64,000 nt of DNA from an uncultured Bacteroidales bacterium (GCA_905234485.1 CAJOHV010000001.1:43744-107743); one strand, 5' to 3'; numbered from the stretch's first letter, positions 18,066 to 28,023 are shown. Numbers and translations are program-made. Notes: generated by a model not told the origin, from the letters alone.

Positions 18066-19223
18066 CTATACATTATCTACTGTTGCTGCTATTGTTCCGT
18101 CTGATAACATTATGGTTATTGTGTCACCTTTTGCGACGTTCTTTATTGATTTGATCACACGTCCATTCGCGTCCACGGCGAGGGTGTAACCACGGCTGAG
18201 GACGGCGCGGGGGTCGGCGGCTTTGATGCGGCGGTCCAATTCATCGAGCGCCGAGAGGCGCTGCTGAATCTTCGCCGCAAAAGCCCGCGCCAGCCGCGCC
18301 CCGAGGCTGCCGATGCGCTCGTCTTCCGCCATGTACATCTGGATGAACTCGTCCGCCAGAGCGGTCGGGGTCTTCACGAACCTGTATGCAACCATGTCCG
18401 CGACATGGTAATCGCGGTCGTGGCCGATGGCGGTGAACACGGGAATCGGGCACTGGGCGATCGCGAGCGCGAGGCCGTAGTCGTCGAAGCAGGCGAGGTC
18501 CAGGTTCGAGCCGCCGCCGCGAAGGATTAGGACCGCGTCGTAGCCGGGATGCTTTGAACCGGTTCCGCCTGCCGCTGTTGCACGTCCCTTCGTTCCCTTG
18601 GCGTTCCCCGCCGCTTCGACCGCGCCGAGCGCGTCCGCGATGCTTTCAGGAGCGGAATCTCCCTGCATGGTCGCGGGGAAAAGGTCCACTTCGAAATAAA
18701 AGCCGTATTGATTCTCAGTGAGGTGACGCTTGAAATCTCCGAAGCCCGCGGCGTCCGGAGCTGAGATTACTGCCAGTTTGTAAGGTATTACCGCGAGAAC
18801 CAGTTCCTGCTGAAGGTCCATCATCCCCTCCTCCTGCAGCATCTTGATAGTCTGCTGCTTACGGAGTTCCGCATCGCCAACCGTGAATTCGGGATTGATG
18901 TCATCCACCACGAGGCTCAGACCATACAGTTCGGAGTAATTCACCTCCGCCAGCACGAGCACCTGCTGCCCCACTTCCAGTTCTTTTCCCGTGGCGTCTT
19001 TGAAGAATGCGCGAAGCAGCGGATACTTGGACTTCCAGATCACGGCCTTGACCTTCGCGAGTTGCCGGCCATCCTCACTCTGGACCAAATCCAGATAGCA
19101 GTGGCCGTTCATTCTTGCCTGCACTGCCGCAATCTCCGCCTTCACCCAAACCTTCTCCGGGAAGAGCTCCGTCAGCCCATCCTTAATCGTACTTTGAAGT
19201 GTCCGCAGATCCATGTACTCCAT
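18066..19223 (-). CDS. xseA: Exodeoxyribonuclease VII large subunit
   Basis: OB-fold KVWVKAEIAAVQARMNGHCYLDL; VLILRGGGSNLDLACFDD; start taken at an internal ATG of the tracked ORF. Confidence 0.9.
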   Translation of the reverse strand: MEYMDLRTLQSTIKDGLTELFPEKVWVKAEIAAVQARMNGHCYLDLVQSEDGRQLAKVKAVIWKSKYPLLRAFFKDATGKELEVGQQVLVLAEVNYSELYGLSLVVDDINPEFTVGDAELRKQQTIKMLQEEGMMDLQQELVLAVIPYKLAVISAPDAAGFGDFKRHLTENQYGFYFEVDLFPATMQGDSAPESIADALGAVEAAGNAKGTKGRATAAGGTGSKHPGYDAVLILRGGGSNLDLACFDDYGLALAIAQCPIPVFTAIGHDRDYHVADMVAYRFVKTPTALADEFIQMYMAEDERIGSLGARLARAFAAKIQQRLSALDELDRRIKAADPRAVLSRGYTLAVDANGRVIKSIKNVAKGDTITIMLSDGTIAATVDNV

Positions 19224-19285
19224 ACCACTCAAAGATACGATTTTTTACTTAGATTTGCATCAGTAAATCCTAACACTTAAATGAT

Positions 19286-20257
19286 ATGTCAAAACTTCAA
19301 TTCCGCCCCGGCTTTCAACACATCTGTCAGCTCTCCGCCGATAAGGGAATCATCTTTTACACTATCGCTGACATCCTCGTTTATTATTCAATCTTTGCAA
19401 TCAGGTGTATTAAGGAAGAGATTATTGTGCTTGCCATCAGCATCATGCTTAATCACGTTCATTTCGAAGGCTATTTCAAACTGGAATCACGCATGGTCGC
19501 ACTCCTGCACGGAATCAATACTTCATTCGCAAAGACCTATAATTCCAATTACCACCTACAAGGTCCAGTGTTCCACCATGGCTTTCAGCACAGTCAAAGA
19601 TACGGCGAACAGAAAATCAGGGACGCTTTCATCTACATAGGAAATAATGGCAAAGTCAAAACTCCTGGAATTAATGCCGAGGATTATCGATGGAACCTCA
19701 TAAAGTACTTGGCGTCTCCCAATCCATTCAGCGATATGATTGACTATAAGACGGCGAGCCCAAATCTGTTATACCTTCTCTCTGACGTGTTGAACCGAAG
19801 ACGCAAACTTCAACCCCTTGACTATGGTTTTTTTGGCGATAAGTATCTAGCGCTCAATGAAATTGAAAGGCAGCAACTTATCGATTTCATCATCTCGGTA
19901 TACTATTGTCTGGACAGGGAAAAGATTATGCCTCTGTACGGCACTTATGACAATATCTGTACTGCCCTTAATGCAGTATCCGGCAGCGAACACGGTTTTG
20001 TCGACGATCTCTCAAAAGAAGATTACAGGCATTACTACAAGATGATGTCCATTTGCAGGCGACTTGGATACGACATTACGAAGCTTAGGTCGTTTTCAAC
20101 CCTAAGCTTAGCCGAATCGTCGAAGCTTGGCACCGAAAATGCCTTAAGCTTCGCACTCGAGCAAAACTATGGTTTTAGGAAACTGGCATCGACCCTCAGA
20201 GCGGAATCCGGTTGTTCAGACTACGAACTCGCGAAGTTCTTCCACCTGCTGGATTAA
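19286..20257 (+). mobile_element. RAYT-type Y1 (IS200-like HUH) transposase CDS with extended C-terminus
   Basis: HUH motif in IMLNHVHFEGYF; INTSFAKTYNSNYHLQGPVFHHGFQ...IRDAFIYIGNNGKVKTPGINAEDYRWN matches the Y1_Tnp layout with catalytic Tyr region. Confidence 0.8.
20079..20153. repeat. 75-bp REP-like bipalindrome, copy 2 (inside the RAYT ORF)
   Basis: Reverse complement cgaagcttaaggcattttcggtgccaagcttcgacgattcggctaagcttagggttgaaaacgacctaagcttcg; about 47/50 identical to copy 3 over the second part. Confidence 0.85.
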
Positions 20258-20262
20258 TAGCC

Positions 20263-21570
20263 TTATTTCTGCCTGCAAAAGATTTGTATCGGGCAGCCGG
20301 TGAGATTGAAGCGGCTGCGGAGCTGGTTCTCCAGGAAGCGCTTGTAGGGTTCCTTGATATACTGCGGGAGGTTGCAGAAGAACGCGAACGAAGGGAAACG
20401 CGTCGGCAACTGGGTGATGTACTTGATCTTGATGTACTTACCCTTGGTGCTCGGCGGAGGGGTTTCCTCGATGATGGGCAGCAGTTCTTCGTTGAGGCGC
20501 GCGGTCGGAATCTTACGGGAATAGTTCTCATAGACCATCGCCACGGCGTCCAGCACATCGCTGATTCGCTGCATCTTCAGCACTGAAGTGAAGATGATTG
20601 GCACGTCCGTGAAAGGAGCGATACGCTCACGCAGAGCGTTTTCGTAGTCGCGAAGGGTGTTGCTGTCCTTGATGAAAAGGTCCCATTTGTTCACAACCAG
20701 CACGCAGCCCTTACGGTTCTTCAGGATGAGGTTGAAGATATTCATATCCTGCGACTCCATTCCGGTGGTGGCGTCGATCATCATCACGCACACATCTGAA
20801 TGCTCAATTGCGCGGATTGAACGCATCACGGAGTAGAACTCCAGGTCTTCGCGGACCTTGGTCTTGCGGCGTATGCCGGCGGTGTCCACCAGCATGAATT
20901 CGTGGCCGAACTTATTATAATAAGTCTCGATCGAGTCGCGGGTAGTGCCTGCGACCGGGGTGACTATGTTGCGTTCCTCGCCGAGCAGCGCGTTGGTGAT
21001 GGACGATTTGCCCACGTTCGGCTTACCGACTATCGCTATTCGCGGAAGGTCTTTGTGCGGGTCCTCAACCTCCGGCTCGTCCGGCAGAACCCTGACGACT
21101 TCATCCAGCAGGTCACCGGTGCCGGAGCCATTGGCGGCCGATATGCTATAGATTTCACCAAGGCCCAGAGAATAGAACTGGTAGGCGTCGAACATCTTCT
21201 CGCCGCTGTCCACTTTGTTCACACAGAGCACGACGGGCTTCTTCGCCCGACGCAGCACGTCTGCAATCTCTGCGTCGTAGTCGGTCACGCCTGTCGCGGC
21301 CTCCACCATGAACAGGACCACGTCGGCCTCATTGATGGCTATCTGCACCTGCTCGCGGATGGCGCTTTCGAACACATCCTCCGAGTTGGTGGTGTAACCG
21401 CCAGTGTCCACGACCGAGAACTCGCGGCCGCACCATTCGCAGCGGCCGTAGTGGCGGTCGCGGGTAACGCCCGCGGTGTCGTCCACTATCGCCTGGCGCA
21501 TTCCCACCAGACGGTTGAACAGTGTACTTTTGCCGACATTCGGCCGGCCGACTATAGCGACTAGACTCAT
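20263..21570 (-). CDS. der: Ribosome biogenesis GTPase Der (EngA)
   Basis: Two GTPase domains: [18 protein letters not shown] and [20 protein letters not shown]-terminal [11 protein letters not shown]. Confidence 0.95.
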   Translation of the reverse strand: MSLVAIVGRPNVGKSTLFNRLVGMRQAIVDDTAGVTRDRHYGRCEWCGREFSVVDTGGYTTNSEDVFESAIREQVQIAINEADVVLFMVEAATGVTDYDAEIADVLRRAKKPVVLCVNKVDSGEKMFDAYQFYSLGLGEIYSISAANGSGTGDLLDEVVRVLPDEPEVEDPHKDLPRIAIVGKPNVGKSSITNALLGEERNIVTPVAGTTRDSIETYYNKFGHEFMLVDTAGIRRKTKVREDLEFYSVMRSIRAIEHSDVCVMMIDATTGMESQDMNIFNLILKNRKGCVLVVNKWDLFIKDSNTLRDYENALRERIAPFTDVPIIFTSVLKMQRISDVLDAVAMVYENYSRKIPTARLNEELLPIIEETPPPSTKGKYIKIKYITQLPTRFPSFAFFCNLPQYIKEPYKRFLENQLRSRFNLTGCPIQIFCRQK

Positions 21571-21573
21571 ATA

Positions 21574-21840
21574 TTAGGAGGATGAAGATCCCGGATCAAG
21601 TCCGGGATGAGGGTTTAAATGGCAGTCCTTGCAAGCTTCGGAGTAATTGCCGTCGCACTTCACAGGCTTGCCGTGCAGTTCGGCGTCTTCGTCCTTGAAG
21701 CAGCGGATTCCCCGTTTTTGCATTTCGGGATTGGAGCCCACATCGTACTTCGGGAACTCGCCGTCCTTCTTCAGAAGGAAGACGCACATCCCGAGGATGC
21801 CGAGGCCCAGCACTATCGCCGCTGCTACAAAGGTCGTCAT
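21574..21840 (-). CDS. Small single-TM Cys-containing protein, unknown
   Basis: 88 aa, TM VAAAIVLGLGILGMCVFLL, C-terminal HPGLDPGSSSS encoded by a palindrome. Confidence 0.55.
   Translation of the reverse strand: MTTFVAAAIVLGLGILGMCVFLLKKDGEFPKYDVGSNPEMQKRGIRCFKDEDAELHGKPVKCDGNYSEACKDCHLNPHPGLDPGSSSS
21588..21608. repeat. Short palindrome at the 3' end of ORF 21574..21840
   Basis: ATCCCGGA-tcaag-TCCGGGAT. Confidence 0.7.
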
Positions 21841-22814
21841 TACTTATCGAACTCGGGGCTGATGGATTCGTAGTTGTAGACCTTGTCTATGATGGAAGCG
21901 AAGACAGGAGCCATCGAGATAATCCTGATCTTCGAATCGTTTGCAAGTTCGGGATGAGGGATAGTGTCGGTGATGAGCACTTCCTCGAGGGCAGAGTCGT
22001 GGATGCGCTGGAGAGCCTCGCCGCTGAGCACTCCGTGCGTCGCGCACGCTCTCACGCTGAGGGCGCCCATAGACATAAGGACTTCCGCCGCCTTGCACAG
22101 GGTTCCGGCGGTGTCGATCATGTCGTCGATGATGACGATGTTCTTTCCCTCCACCTCGCCGATGGCGGTGATGTTACCGACCACATTAGCCTTGACGCGG
22201 GTTTTGTGGCAGATGATCATCGGAGTTCCAAGGGTCTTGGCGAAGATGTTCGCCTTCTTGGCTCCGCCCATGTCGGGAGCGGCAATCGCAAGATTCGTGA
22301 GTTTCATCTTCTTGATTTCGTTGCGGAAAACCTTGGCCGCATAGACGTGGTCCACGGGGATGTCGAAAAAGCCCTGGATCTGGTCTGCGTGGAGATCACA
22401 GGTCATCACGCGATCCGCTCCCGCCGCGGTAAGCAGGTTGGCCACAAGTTTTGCTCCGATTGCCACACGCGGACGGTCTTTGCGGTCCTGCCTTGCCCAT
22501 CCGAAATACGGCATTACCGCCACCACCTTGTCCGCCGAGGCTCTCTTGGCCGCATCGACGGCGAGAAGCAGTTCCATCAGATTGTCTGCCGGGGGGATAG
22601 TGGACTGGAAAATAAACACAGTGGCTCCACGGACGCTTTCGTCATACTGGGGCTGGAATTCGCCATCGCTGAAGCGCACGACCTTCATATCACCGAGGTG
22701 ATACGGGCGCTCGCTGTCCGGGCGGTCAATATTGTTCAACTCATCAATGACCTTGCTCGCGAAATCTTTAGTGGCATCGCAAGCAAACAACTCCATTCTG
22801 TGATTGTGTTGCAT
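21840..22814 (-). CDS. prs: Ribose-phosphate pyrophosphokinase
   Basis: RFSDGEFQPQYDESVRGATVFIFQST; MPYFGWARQDRKDRPR; NIVIIDDMIDTAGTLCKAAEVL. Confidence 0.95.
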   Translation of the reverse strand: MQHNHRMELFACDATKDFASKVIDELNNIDRPDSERPYHLGDMKVVRFSDGEFQPQYDESVRGATVFIFQSTIPPADNLMELLLAVDAAKRASADKVVAVMPYFGWARQDRKDRPRVAIGAKLVANLLTAAGADRVMTCDLHADQIQGFFDIPVDHVYAAKVFRNEIKKMKLTNLAIAAPDMGGAKKANIFAKTLGTPMIICHKTRVKANVVGNITAIGEVEGKNIVIIDDMIDTAGTLCKAAEVLMSMGALSVRACATHGVLSGEALQRIHDSALEEVLITDTIPHPELANDSKIRIISMAPVFASIIDKVYNYESISPEFDK

Positions 22815-22817
22815 AGG

Positions 22818-23414
22818 TTACAAGGATTTCAGTATGTTGTCTATATAATCAAGTATCTCTTCGCGTCCCGCTCCGGTCTGGGCCGAACTTTCGAACATAG
22901 GCGGCATCTCCTCCCACTCTTCGGAAAGAATCTGCTTGTCTTTCTCGATCTGCGCCTTCAGCACGTTCGGGCCGGATTTGTCACCCTTGGTGAAAATGAT
23001 TCCGAAAGGAATGCCGTTTTCACCCAGTTCGCGGATAAAGTCACGGTCGATTTTCATTATGTCGAAGCGACTGTCCACCAGCACGAACAGCATCACGAGT
23101 TCCTCGCTGCCGAGGATGTAGTCGTTGATGACGGCCTTCAGTTCGTCGCGTCCCTTCTGGCCCATCTTGGCATAGCCGTATCCGGGGAGATCCACCAGAT
23201 ACCACTGGTCGTTGATGAGGAAATGGTTCACCAGTTTGGTCTTGCCGGGAGTGCTCGAGGTCATCGCCAGGCGGCCATTGCGGCAGAGCATATTGATGAG
23301 GCTGCTCTTGCCCACATTGCTCCTGCCGATAAACGCAAATTCCGGCAGCTTCCTCTGCGGCTTTCCCGCCACTCTGGTGCTGCTTCCGGCAAATGTTGCG
23401 CTGCTGATTTTCAT
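22818..23414 (-). CDS. engB: YihA/EngB GTP-binding protein
   Basis: EFAFIGRSNVGKSSLINMLCRNGRLAMTSSTPGKTKLVNHFLI...LVDLPGYGYA. Confidence 0.94.
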   Translation of the reverse strand: MKISSATFAGSSTRVAGKPQRKLPEFAFIGRSNVGKSSLINMLCRNGRLAMTSSTPGKTKLVNHFLINDQWYLVDLPGYGYAKMGQKGRDELKAVINDYILGSEELVMLFVLVDSRFDIMKIDRDFIRELGENGIPFGIIFTKGDKSGPNVLKAQIEKDKQILSEEWEEMPPMFESSAQTGAGREEILDYIDNILKSL

Positions 23415-23433
23415 GTTGACCCTAACCGCATAG

Positions 23434-23441
23434 CAAATATA
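23434..23441 (-). promoter_or_regulatory. Bacteroidetes -7 box (TATATTTG), candidate engB promoter
   Basis: caaatata on +, about 20 nt upstream of the engB start (23414). Confidence 0.5.
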
Positions 23442-23471
23442 GCAAAAATTTGCTAGCGTTTGTCGCCGACA

Positions 23472-23546
23472 CGAAGCTTAGACACTTTTTAATACTAAGT
23501 TTCGACGATTCGGCTAAGCTTAGGGTTGAAAAAGGCCTAAGCTTCG
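23472..23546. repeat. 75-bp REP-like bipalindrome, copy 3 (intergenic)
   Basis: cgaagcttagacactttttaatactaagtttcgacgattcggctaagcttagggttgaaaaaggcctaagcttcg. Confidence 0.85.
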
Positions 23547-23552
23547 ACTCTC

Positions 23553-23588
23553 GGCTGCCCAATCCAAATCTTCTGCAGGCAGAAATAA
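23553..23588 (+). pseudogene. Displaced 3'-terminal fragment of der
   Basis: GGC TGC CCA ATC CAA ATC TTC TGC AGG CAG AAA TAA = [11 protein letters not shown], identical to the Der C-terminus; 33/36 nt, all three differences synonymous. Confidence 0.8.
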
Positions 23589-23592
23589 TAGT

Positions 23593-26500
23593 TTATTCTT
23601 TCGGGTACCTTATCGTGAAGCAGGCGCCGCCGAGGGCGAAGCTGCGCGAGTAGGCGATGGCGGCGCCGCAGCGCTCCAGGATGCTCTTGCAGATAGACAG
23701 GCCGAGGCCGCTGCCGCCGGTCTTGGTGGTGAACTTCGGGGTGAAGAGTTTCGAGAGATTCTCCTCGTCCACTCCGGGGCCATTGTCTTCGAAGACTATT
23801 TCGTAGAATCCCGGATCAGTACCATTCCTCAACGAAACAACCACCTTGGCACCGTCGCGGCCCTCGCAGGCCTGAACGGCGTTGTTCAGGATGTTCACGA
23901 ACACACGCACGAGTTGCGGGCGAGGGCCGCGGACGGTCACGCCAGGCAAACCGAGATACTCGAACTCCACTCCGGGACGAGCGCCATACATATCGACCTC
24001 ATCCTGTAACAATTCGTCCAGTTTGATCTCCACCGGCTCCTCGGAGTAGAGTTTTGCAAAATCGGAAAACTGGTTGGCCGTTTCGGTCAGCACGTCGATA
24101 TGGTCAAGCAGGATGGTGGCCATATCGTCGAATTTGGTCTGCCAACTCGGGTCGCCGTTAGCCTTCAGGCGCTGGATGCGCTGAATCTGAAGGCGCATAG
24201 GCGTCAAAGGATTCTTGATCTCGTGCGCCACGTTGCGGGCCATCTCGCTCCAGGCCTTGTCGCGCTCGGCCTGGGCCAGCGCCTTGGTGGACGCGGTGAG
24301 GTCCGTGACCATACGGTTATACGACTGCACCAGCGAAGAGATTTCGTCCTGTCGGTCGTAGGAGATATATTCCAGACGGTCCACTCCGCCGGCCTCCATC
24401 TTGCGGCTCATCTCGGAGATAGGCCTGAAGGTGCGGTCCACGGCGTAGGAAATAAGCGCCAGCGAAAGGAGCAGCAGGATAAAGAACACTATCAGTATGC
24501 TGATTGTGTGCGTCGCCGCATCCAACTGGAAGTCGTAACTGCGCTCCATATAAGGCGACGAGAAGATAGCGACTATGTTTCCGTCCGAGCCCATCACGGG
24601 AGCGTACATAGTGTAAATCCAACGTGTGCCGTATTTCTCCCGCTGAATGTAATGGCCTTCATTCAGGAACATTATGTGGTAGTACGCCTTTTCGTTCAGG
24701 CGGCTGCCGAGCACCATCTTCTCGAAGAGTTCCGGCGAGGTGGACATAAGGATTCTGCCGTCCGGACGGAAAATGGAAATATCCGAACCGGTGTTGTCCG
24801 AGACGCGACGGATGAGTGCCAGGGTCTCACGCGAGAAGAGCGCATCGCTCGAACTGTAACTGCGGAGTCCGGCCTGGAGCATAGTGCGTATGCTGTTGGT
24901 CTTGTCCGACATCATGGTTCGGGCGTTGGCCTCGTTGCGACCGAAGACGAAGGTGACGCTGAAGGTGACGAGCACCGCCATAGTCACGGTCAGGGAGACC
25001 GTGGTCAGAATCGTAATGGTCTTCTTGAAGGAGTTCGGAGGCAGCGGCACACGCGCCGTCTTGCCCGAGAAGATGCTCGCGAACAGGAAGAACACCAGAG
25101 TGACCATGGCGAGCGCCAGCAGGTTCGAATCCACATTCTTATACTGCCGCGAAATGATGATGATTTCATCCTCGGACACCTTGTTCACGAAATGCAGATA
25201 TCCGCCCGAGACATAGTTGGTCTCCTCGAGCGAGCGGAAGCCCGCAAGTTTTTCTTCCGTCAGGCGAGTCGGGTAGGCGTACGAGCCTTTCAAGTACTGC
25301 CTGTCCAACCCTTTATATTTGGCGTAAGAATAGCGCCAAGGAATTTCGTCCGCTTTGTTGCCGAGGCCGAGAACGGACGAAATCGAGCGTCCGGCATCGC
25401 CCGACTTGGGCTCAACGCTGACATAGATGGTGTTCTGACCCTGATCCTCCAGATAGTACTGGAACACTCCCACATAGCGGCTGCGCTGACCGGAAAGCGG
25501 CGCATAGAAGAAGCGCGAATTCTGGTCGATGCGGGTGCCGGACTCCAGGCCGAGGCCGTCCGAGTCGCCGCCTATCTGCACCCTGATATCGTAGTCAGAA
25601 AGGACTCTGAACAGATAATTGTCGATTATGCGCTCCCTGGCGATCTGGGCGTTGTCTTCAGAGCCCGAAGCGCGGCTCAGCACATCGTCGGCGGCGATGA
25701 AATTCTCCGCCCTCTTGAGTTGCTGCTCCACCGCGTTGTCGCGGTCGTTCGCCAGGTTCTCCGCCCACGACGACGCAATCATCGTCTCGCGCTCGAAGCC
25801 CATGGACGTTGTCACCAGCACCAGATAAAGCGCCAGCGCAAGCGAGCCTATCACCCTTCCGGGCACGGAGAAAATGTTCACCCTGCGGGCGCTACGGTTC
25901 AGGGCCGGCATAAGCAGAACCGCCAGCAGCATGGTCGCTACAAGCATAAGCACGAAAGTGCTCAGCACGGCGGCTGACTCCCAACTCAGCAGGTCCAGTT
26001 TCGTGAGATCCAGGCTGATATGGGTGTAGACGAACACTTTGAACAGTTCGATATAGGAGAACGCGAAAACGCCGAGAATTGCGATCACGTCCGCAATGCC
26101 CGCGATGATCCTGCCCGCCTTGGACTTGAATCCGGCCCAAATACTTTCGCGGCAGAGGTAGAGGCAGAGCGATATCATAAAAGTGATCAGGTTGATCACC
26201 AGAATGACCGAAATCTGGTTGAGTTCTCCTTCCGTGATCGGGAACCATCTCGCGAGCGAGGAGGTGGAGAGGAGAAGCAGGCCTATGGACACCAGCGCGC
26301 CGCGGACGCTGGGCTGCGATTTCAAGCGTATGATAATGCCTACGGCAAACAGCGCGAACGCCAGCCAAATGAGTTGGTTGGGCCGTTTGTTCCTCACGGG
26401 CAGCGACTCATAAACCACCTTGAAGACGGGCTGGCCGGCATACGACACGCCGGTTCCGTCCGGAGTGTGGAGATTGCGTATGGAATAGCCTTCGCCCAGG

Positions 26501-26985
26501 CGAAGTTTTTCATTCCCCTCCAACTTGAGACCTACGACCACGGACACCAGGCCGCGGTCCACCCGCTTCACGAGATAACTCTCCTGCGGGCTGAGTTTCA
26601 TGAAGGTGTAGTAAGAGTTCAGGTCCAGGAAAGGGGTCTGCACGATGCCGCGGCGGCGGTAGCGGGTGACGTAGGTTCGGCTGACTATGTCGTCGTTGCT
26701 GACCGGGAACTGGTTCGCCCACGATTGGAGACGGTCGCTGACATAGCGGTAGACGACCATATCGCCGGGCAGTTTCCCGAGGTCCATCCACTGGTCCGGC
26801 GAGCCTTCGAACGCCTTCTCGGCGAAGGAGTCGAGGGTCTGGAGCCTATGGTTGAGGACGGTCTCCACACGGCGCGCCTCGCGCTTGCTGTCTCCCTTGG
26901 CCTGGGGGATAATCAGAGAAATGGCGAACAGCAGCACTGCCGCGCCTATGAAAATGGCCGAAATGAGTTTGCGACTGACTTTCAT
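23593..26985 (-). CDS. Large membrane sensor histidine kinase, NtrY-like
   Basis: Multiple TM helices, HAMP-like region, ARNVAHEIKNPLTPMRLQIQRIQRL (H box), GGSGLGLSICKSILERCGAAI. Confidence 0.88.
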   Translation of the reverse strand: MKVSRKLISAIFIGAAVLLFAISLIIPQAKGDSKREARRVETVLNHRLQTLDSFAEKAFEGSPDQWMDLGKLPGDMVVYRYVSDRLQSWANQFPVSNDDIVSRTYVTRYRRRGIVQTPFLDLNSYYTFMKLSPQESYLVKRVDRGLVSVVVGLKLEGNEKLRLGEGYSIRNLHTPDGTGVSYAGQPVFKVVYESLPVRNKRPNQLIWLAFALFAVGIIIRLKSQPSVRGALVSIGLLLLSTSSLARWFPITEGELNQISVILVINLITFMISLCLYLCRESIWAGFKSKAGRIIAGIADVIAILGVFAFSYIELFKVFVYTHISLDLTKLDLLSWESAAVLSTFVLMLVATMLLAVLLMPALNRSARRVNIFSVPGRVIGSLALALYLVLVTTSMGFERETMIASSWAENLANDRDNAVEQQLKRAENFIAADDVLSRASGSEDNAQIARERIIDNYLFRVLSDYDIRVQIGGDSDGLGLESGTRIDQNSRFFYAPLSGQRSRYVGVFQYYLEDQGQNTIYVSVEPKSGDAGRSISSVLGLGNKADEIPWRYSYAKYKGLDRQYLKGSYAYPTRLTEEKLAGFRSLEETNYVSGGYLHFVNKVSEDEIIIISRQYKNVDSNLLALAMVTLVFFLFASIFSGKTARVPLPPNSFKKTITILTTVSLTVTMAVLVTFSVTFVFGRNEANARTMMSDKTNSIRTMLQAGLRSYSSSDALFSRETLALIRRVSDNTGSDISIFRPDGRILMSTSPELFEKMVLGSRLNEKAYYHIMFLNEGHYIQREKYGTRWIYTMYAPVMGSDGNIVAIFSSPYMERSYDFQLDAATHTISILIVFFILLLLSLALISYAVDRTFRPISEMSRKMEAGGVDRLEYISYDRQDEISSLVQSYNRMVTDLTASTKALAQAERDKAWSEMARNVAHEIKNPLTPMRLQIQRIQRLKANGDPSWQTKFDDMATILLDHIDVLTETANQFSDFAKLYSEEPVEIKLDELLQDEVDMYGARPGVEFEYLGLPGVTVRGPRPQLVRVFVNILNNAVQACEGRDGAKVVVSLRNGTDPGFYEIVFEDNGPGVDEENLSKLFTPKFTTKTGGSGLGLSICKSILERCGAAIAYSRSFALGGACFTIRYPKE

Positions 26986-27452
26986 TCGTGGTGGTACGAC
27001 TCTCCCTTCAGGATGGTGAGAGCGCGGTAAAGCTGTTCAACAAAAATCGTGCGAACCATCTGATGCGAGAAGGTCATCTTCGAAAGGGAGACCATCCCGC
27101 CTGCGCGGGAGTAGACTTCCTGACTGAAGCCGTAAGCCCCGCCGATGACGAACACGAGGTCACGTCCCTGCTGGAATTTTCGCTGCAGCCAGTCGGCGAA
27201 TTCCACCGAGCGAAACTCCTTTCCGCGCTCATCCAAAAGGATGAGTTCATCGGAGTCCTTCAGCGCTTTGAGGATAAGCCGACCTTCAGCGGTTTTAATC
27301 TGCTCCTTCGAGAGAGCCGACACGTTCTTGAGTTCCGGAATTTCGCGGACCTCGAAGGGTATATAGTGCTGAAGCCTGGAAGAATACACTTCCAGGCCTT
27401 CAGATACCCACTTTATGTCGGTCTTCCCGACTGTAAGAAGCGAAACGCGCAA
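26982..27452 (-). CDS. rlmH: 23S rRNA (pseudouridine1915-N3)-methyltransferase RlmH
   Basis: FVIGGAYGFSQEVYSRAGGMVSLSKMTFSHQMVRTIFVEQLYRALTILKGESYHHE. Confidence 0.95.
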   Translation of the reverse strand: MRVSLLTVGKTDIKWVSEGLEVYSSRLQHYIPFEVREIPELKNVSALSKEQIKTAEGRLILKALKDSDELILLDERGKEFRSVEFADWLQRKFQQGRDLVFVIGGAYGFSQEVYSRAGGMVSLSKMTFSHQMVRTIFVEQLYRALTILKGESYHHE

Positions 27453-27456
27453 ACGC

Positions 27457-28023
27457 TTAGACTCTCTGACCGTAGGTGCGGTCCGTGGTGTTAACCGTGA
27501 TCTTGTCTCCCTGCTCGATGAAGAGAGGAACCATAATCTTGGCGCCGGTCTCGAGGGTGACTTCCTTGAGGGCGGAGGTGGTGGCGGTGTTACCCTTCAC
27601 TGCAGGCTCGGAATAAGTAACCTCGAGGGTCACATAGGTCGGGAGTTCGCAGGTGAGGCAGCGCTCTTCGTCTCCGGTAACGAACATCATTTCGACATGC
27701 TGTCCTTCCTTCATGAGGTCGGAATTATCCACAACGTCGTGGGGCAGAGTGATCTGCTCGTAGGTCTCTTCGTGCATAAAGTTGAAGGCCTCGCCGTCGT
27801 CATAGAGGAACTGGTAGGGACGACGCTCGACCTCGATGGTCTCGATCTTCGCGCCGGCGGTGAAGGTGTTCTCCAGGATGCGGCCGTTCTCCAGATTGCG
27901 GAGTTTGGTCTTCACGAAAGCGGGGCCCTTGCCCGGCTTGACGTGCTGGAACCACACGATCATACACGGTTTGTCGTTGTACTTAAGATAAAGTCCGTTT
28001 TTAAAATCAGCTGTTGTTGCCAT
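27457..28023 (-). CDS. efp: Elongation factor P
   Basis: DFKNGLYLKYNDKPCMIVWFQHVKPGKGPAFVKTKLRNLENGRILENTF. Confidence 0.96.
   Translation of the reverse strand: MATTADFKNGLYLKYNDKPCMIVWFQHVKPGKGPAFVKTKLRNLENGRILENTFTAGAKIETIEVERRPYQFLYDDGEAFNFMHEETYEQITLPHDVVDNSDLMKEGQHVEMMFVTGDEERCLTCELPTYVTLEVTYSEPAVKGNTATTSALKEVTLETGAKIMVPLFIEQGDKITVNTTDRTYGQRV

Noticed and set aside
18541-18625. Gly/Ala/Lys-rich insert in XseA (AAGNAKGTKGRATAAGGTGSKHPG)
   Set aside because: Probably a surface loop expansion; no inverted repeat comparable to the other elements apart from a 10-bp GAACCGGTTC.
24100-25977. Long + strand ORF (625 aa) opposite the histidine kinase
   Set aside because: Shadow ORF rich in R/H/V; the kinase has intact H and G boxes on the minus strand.
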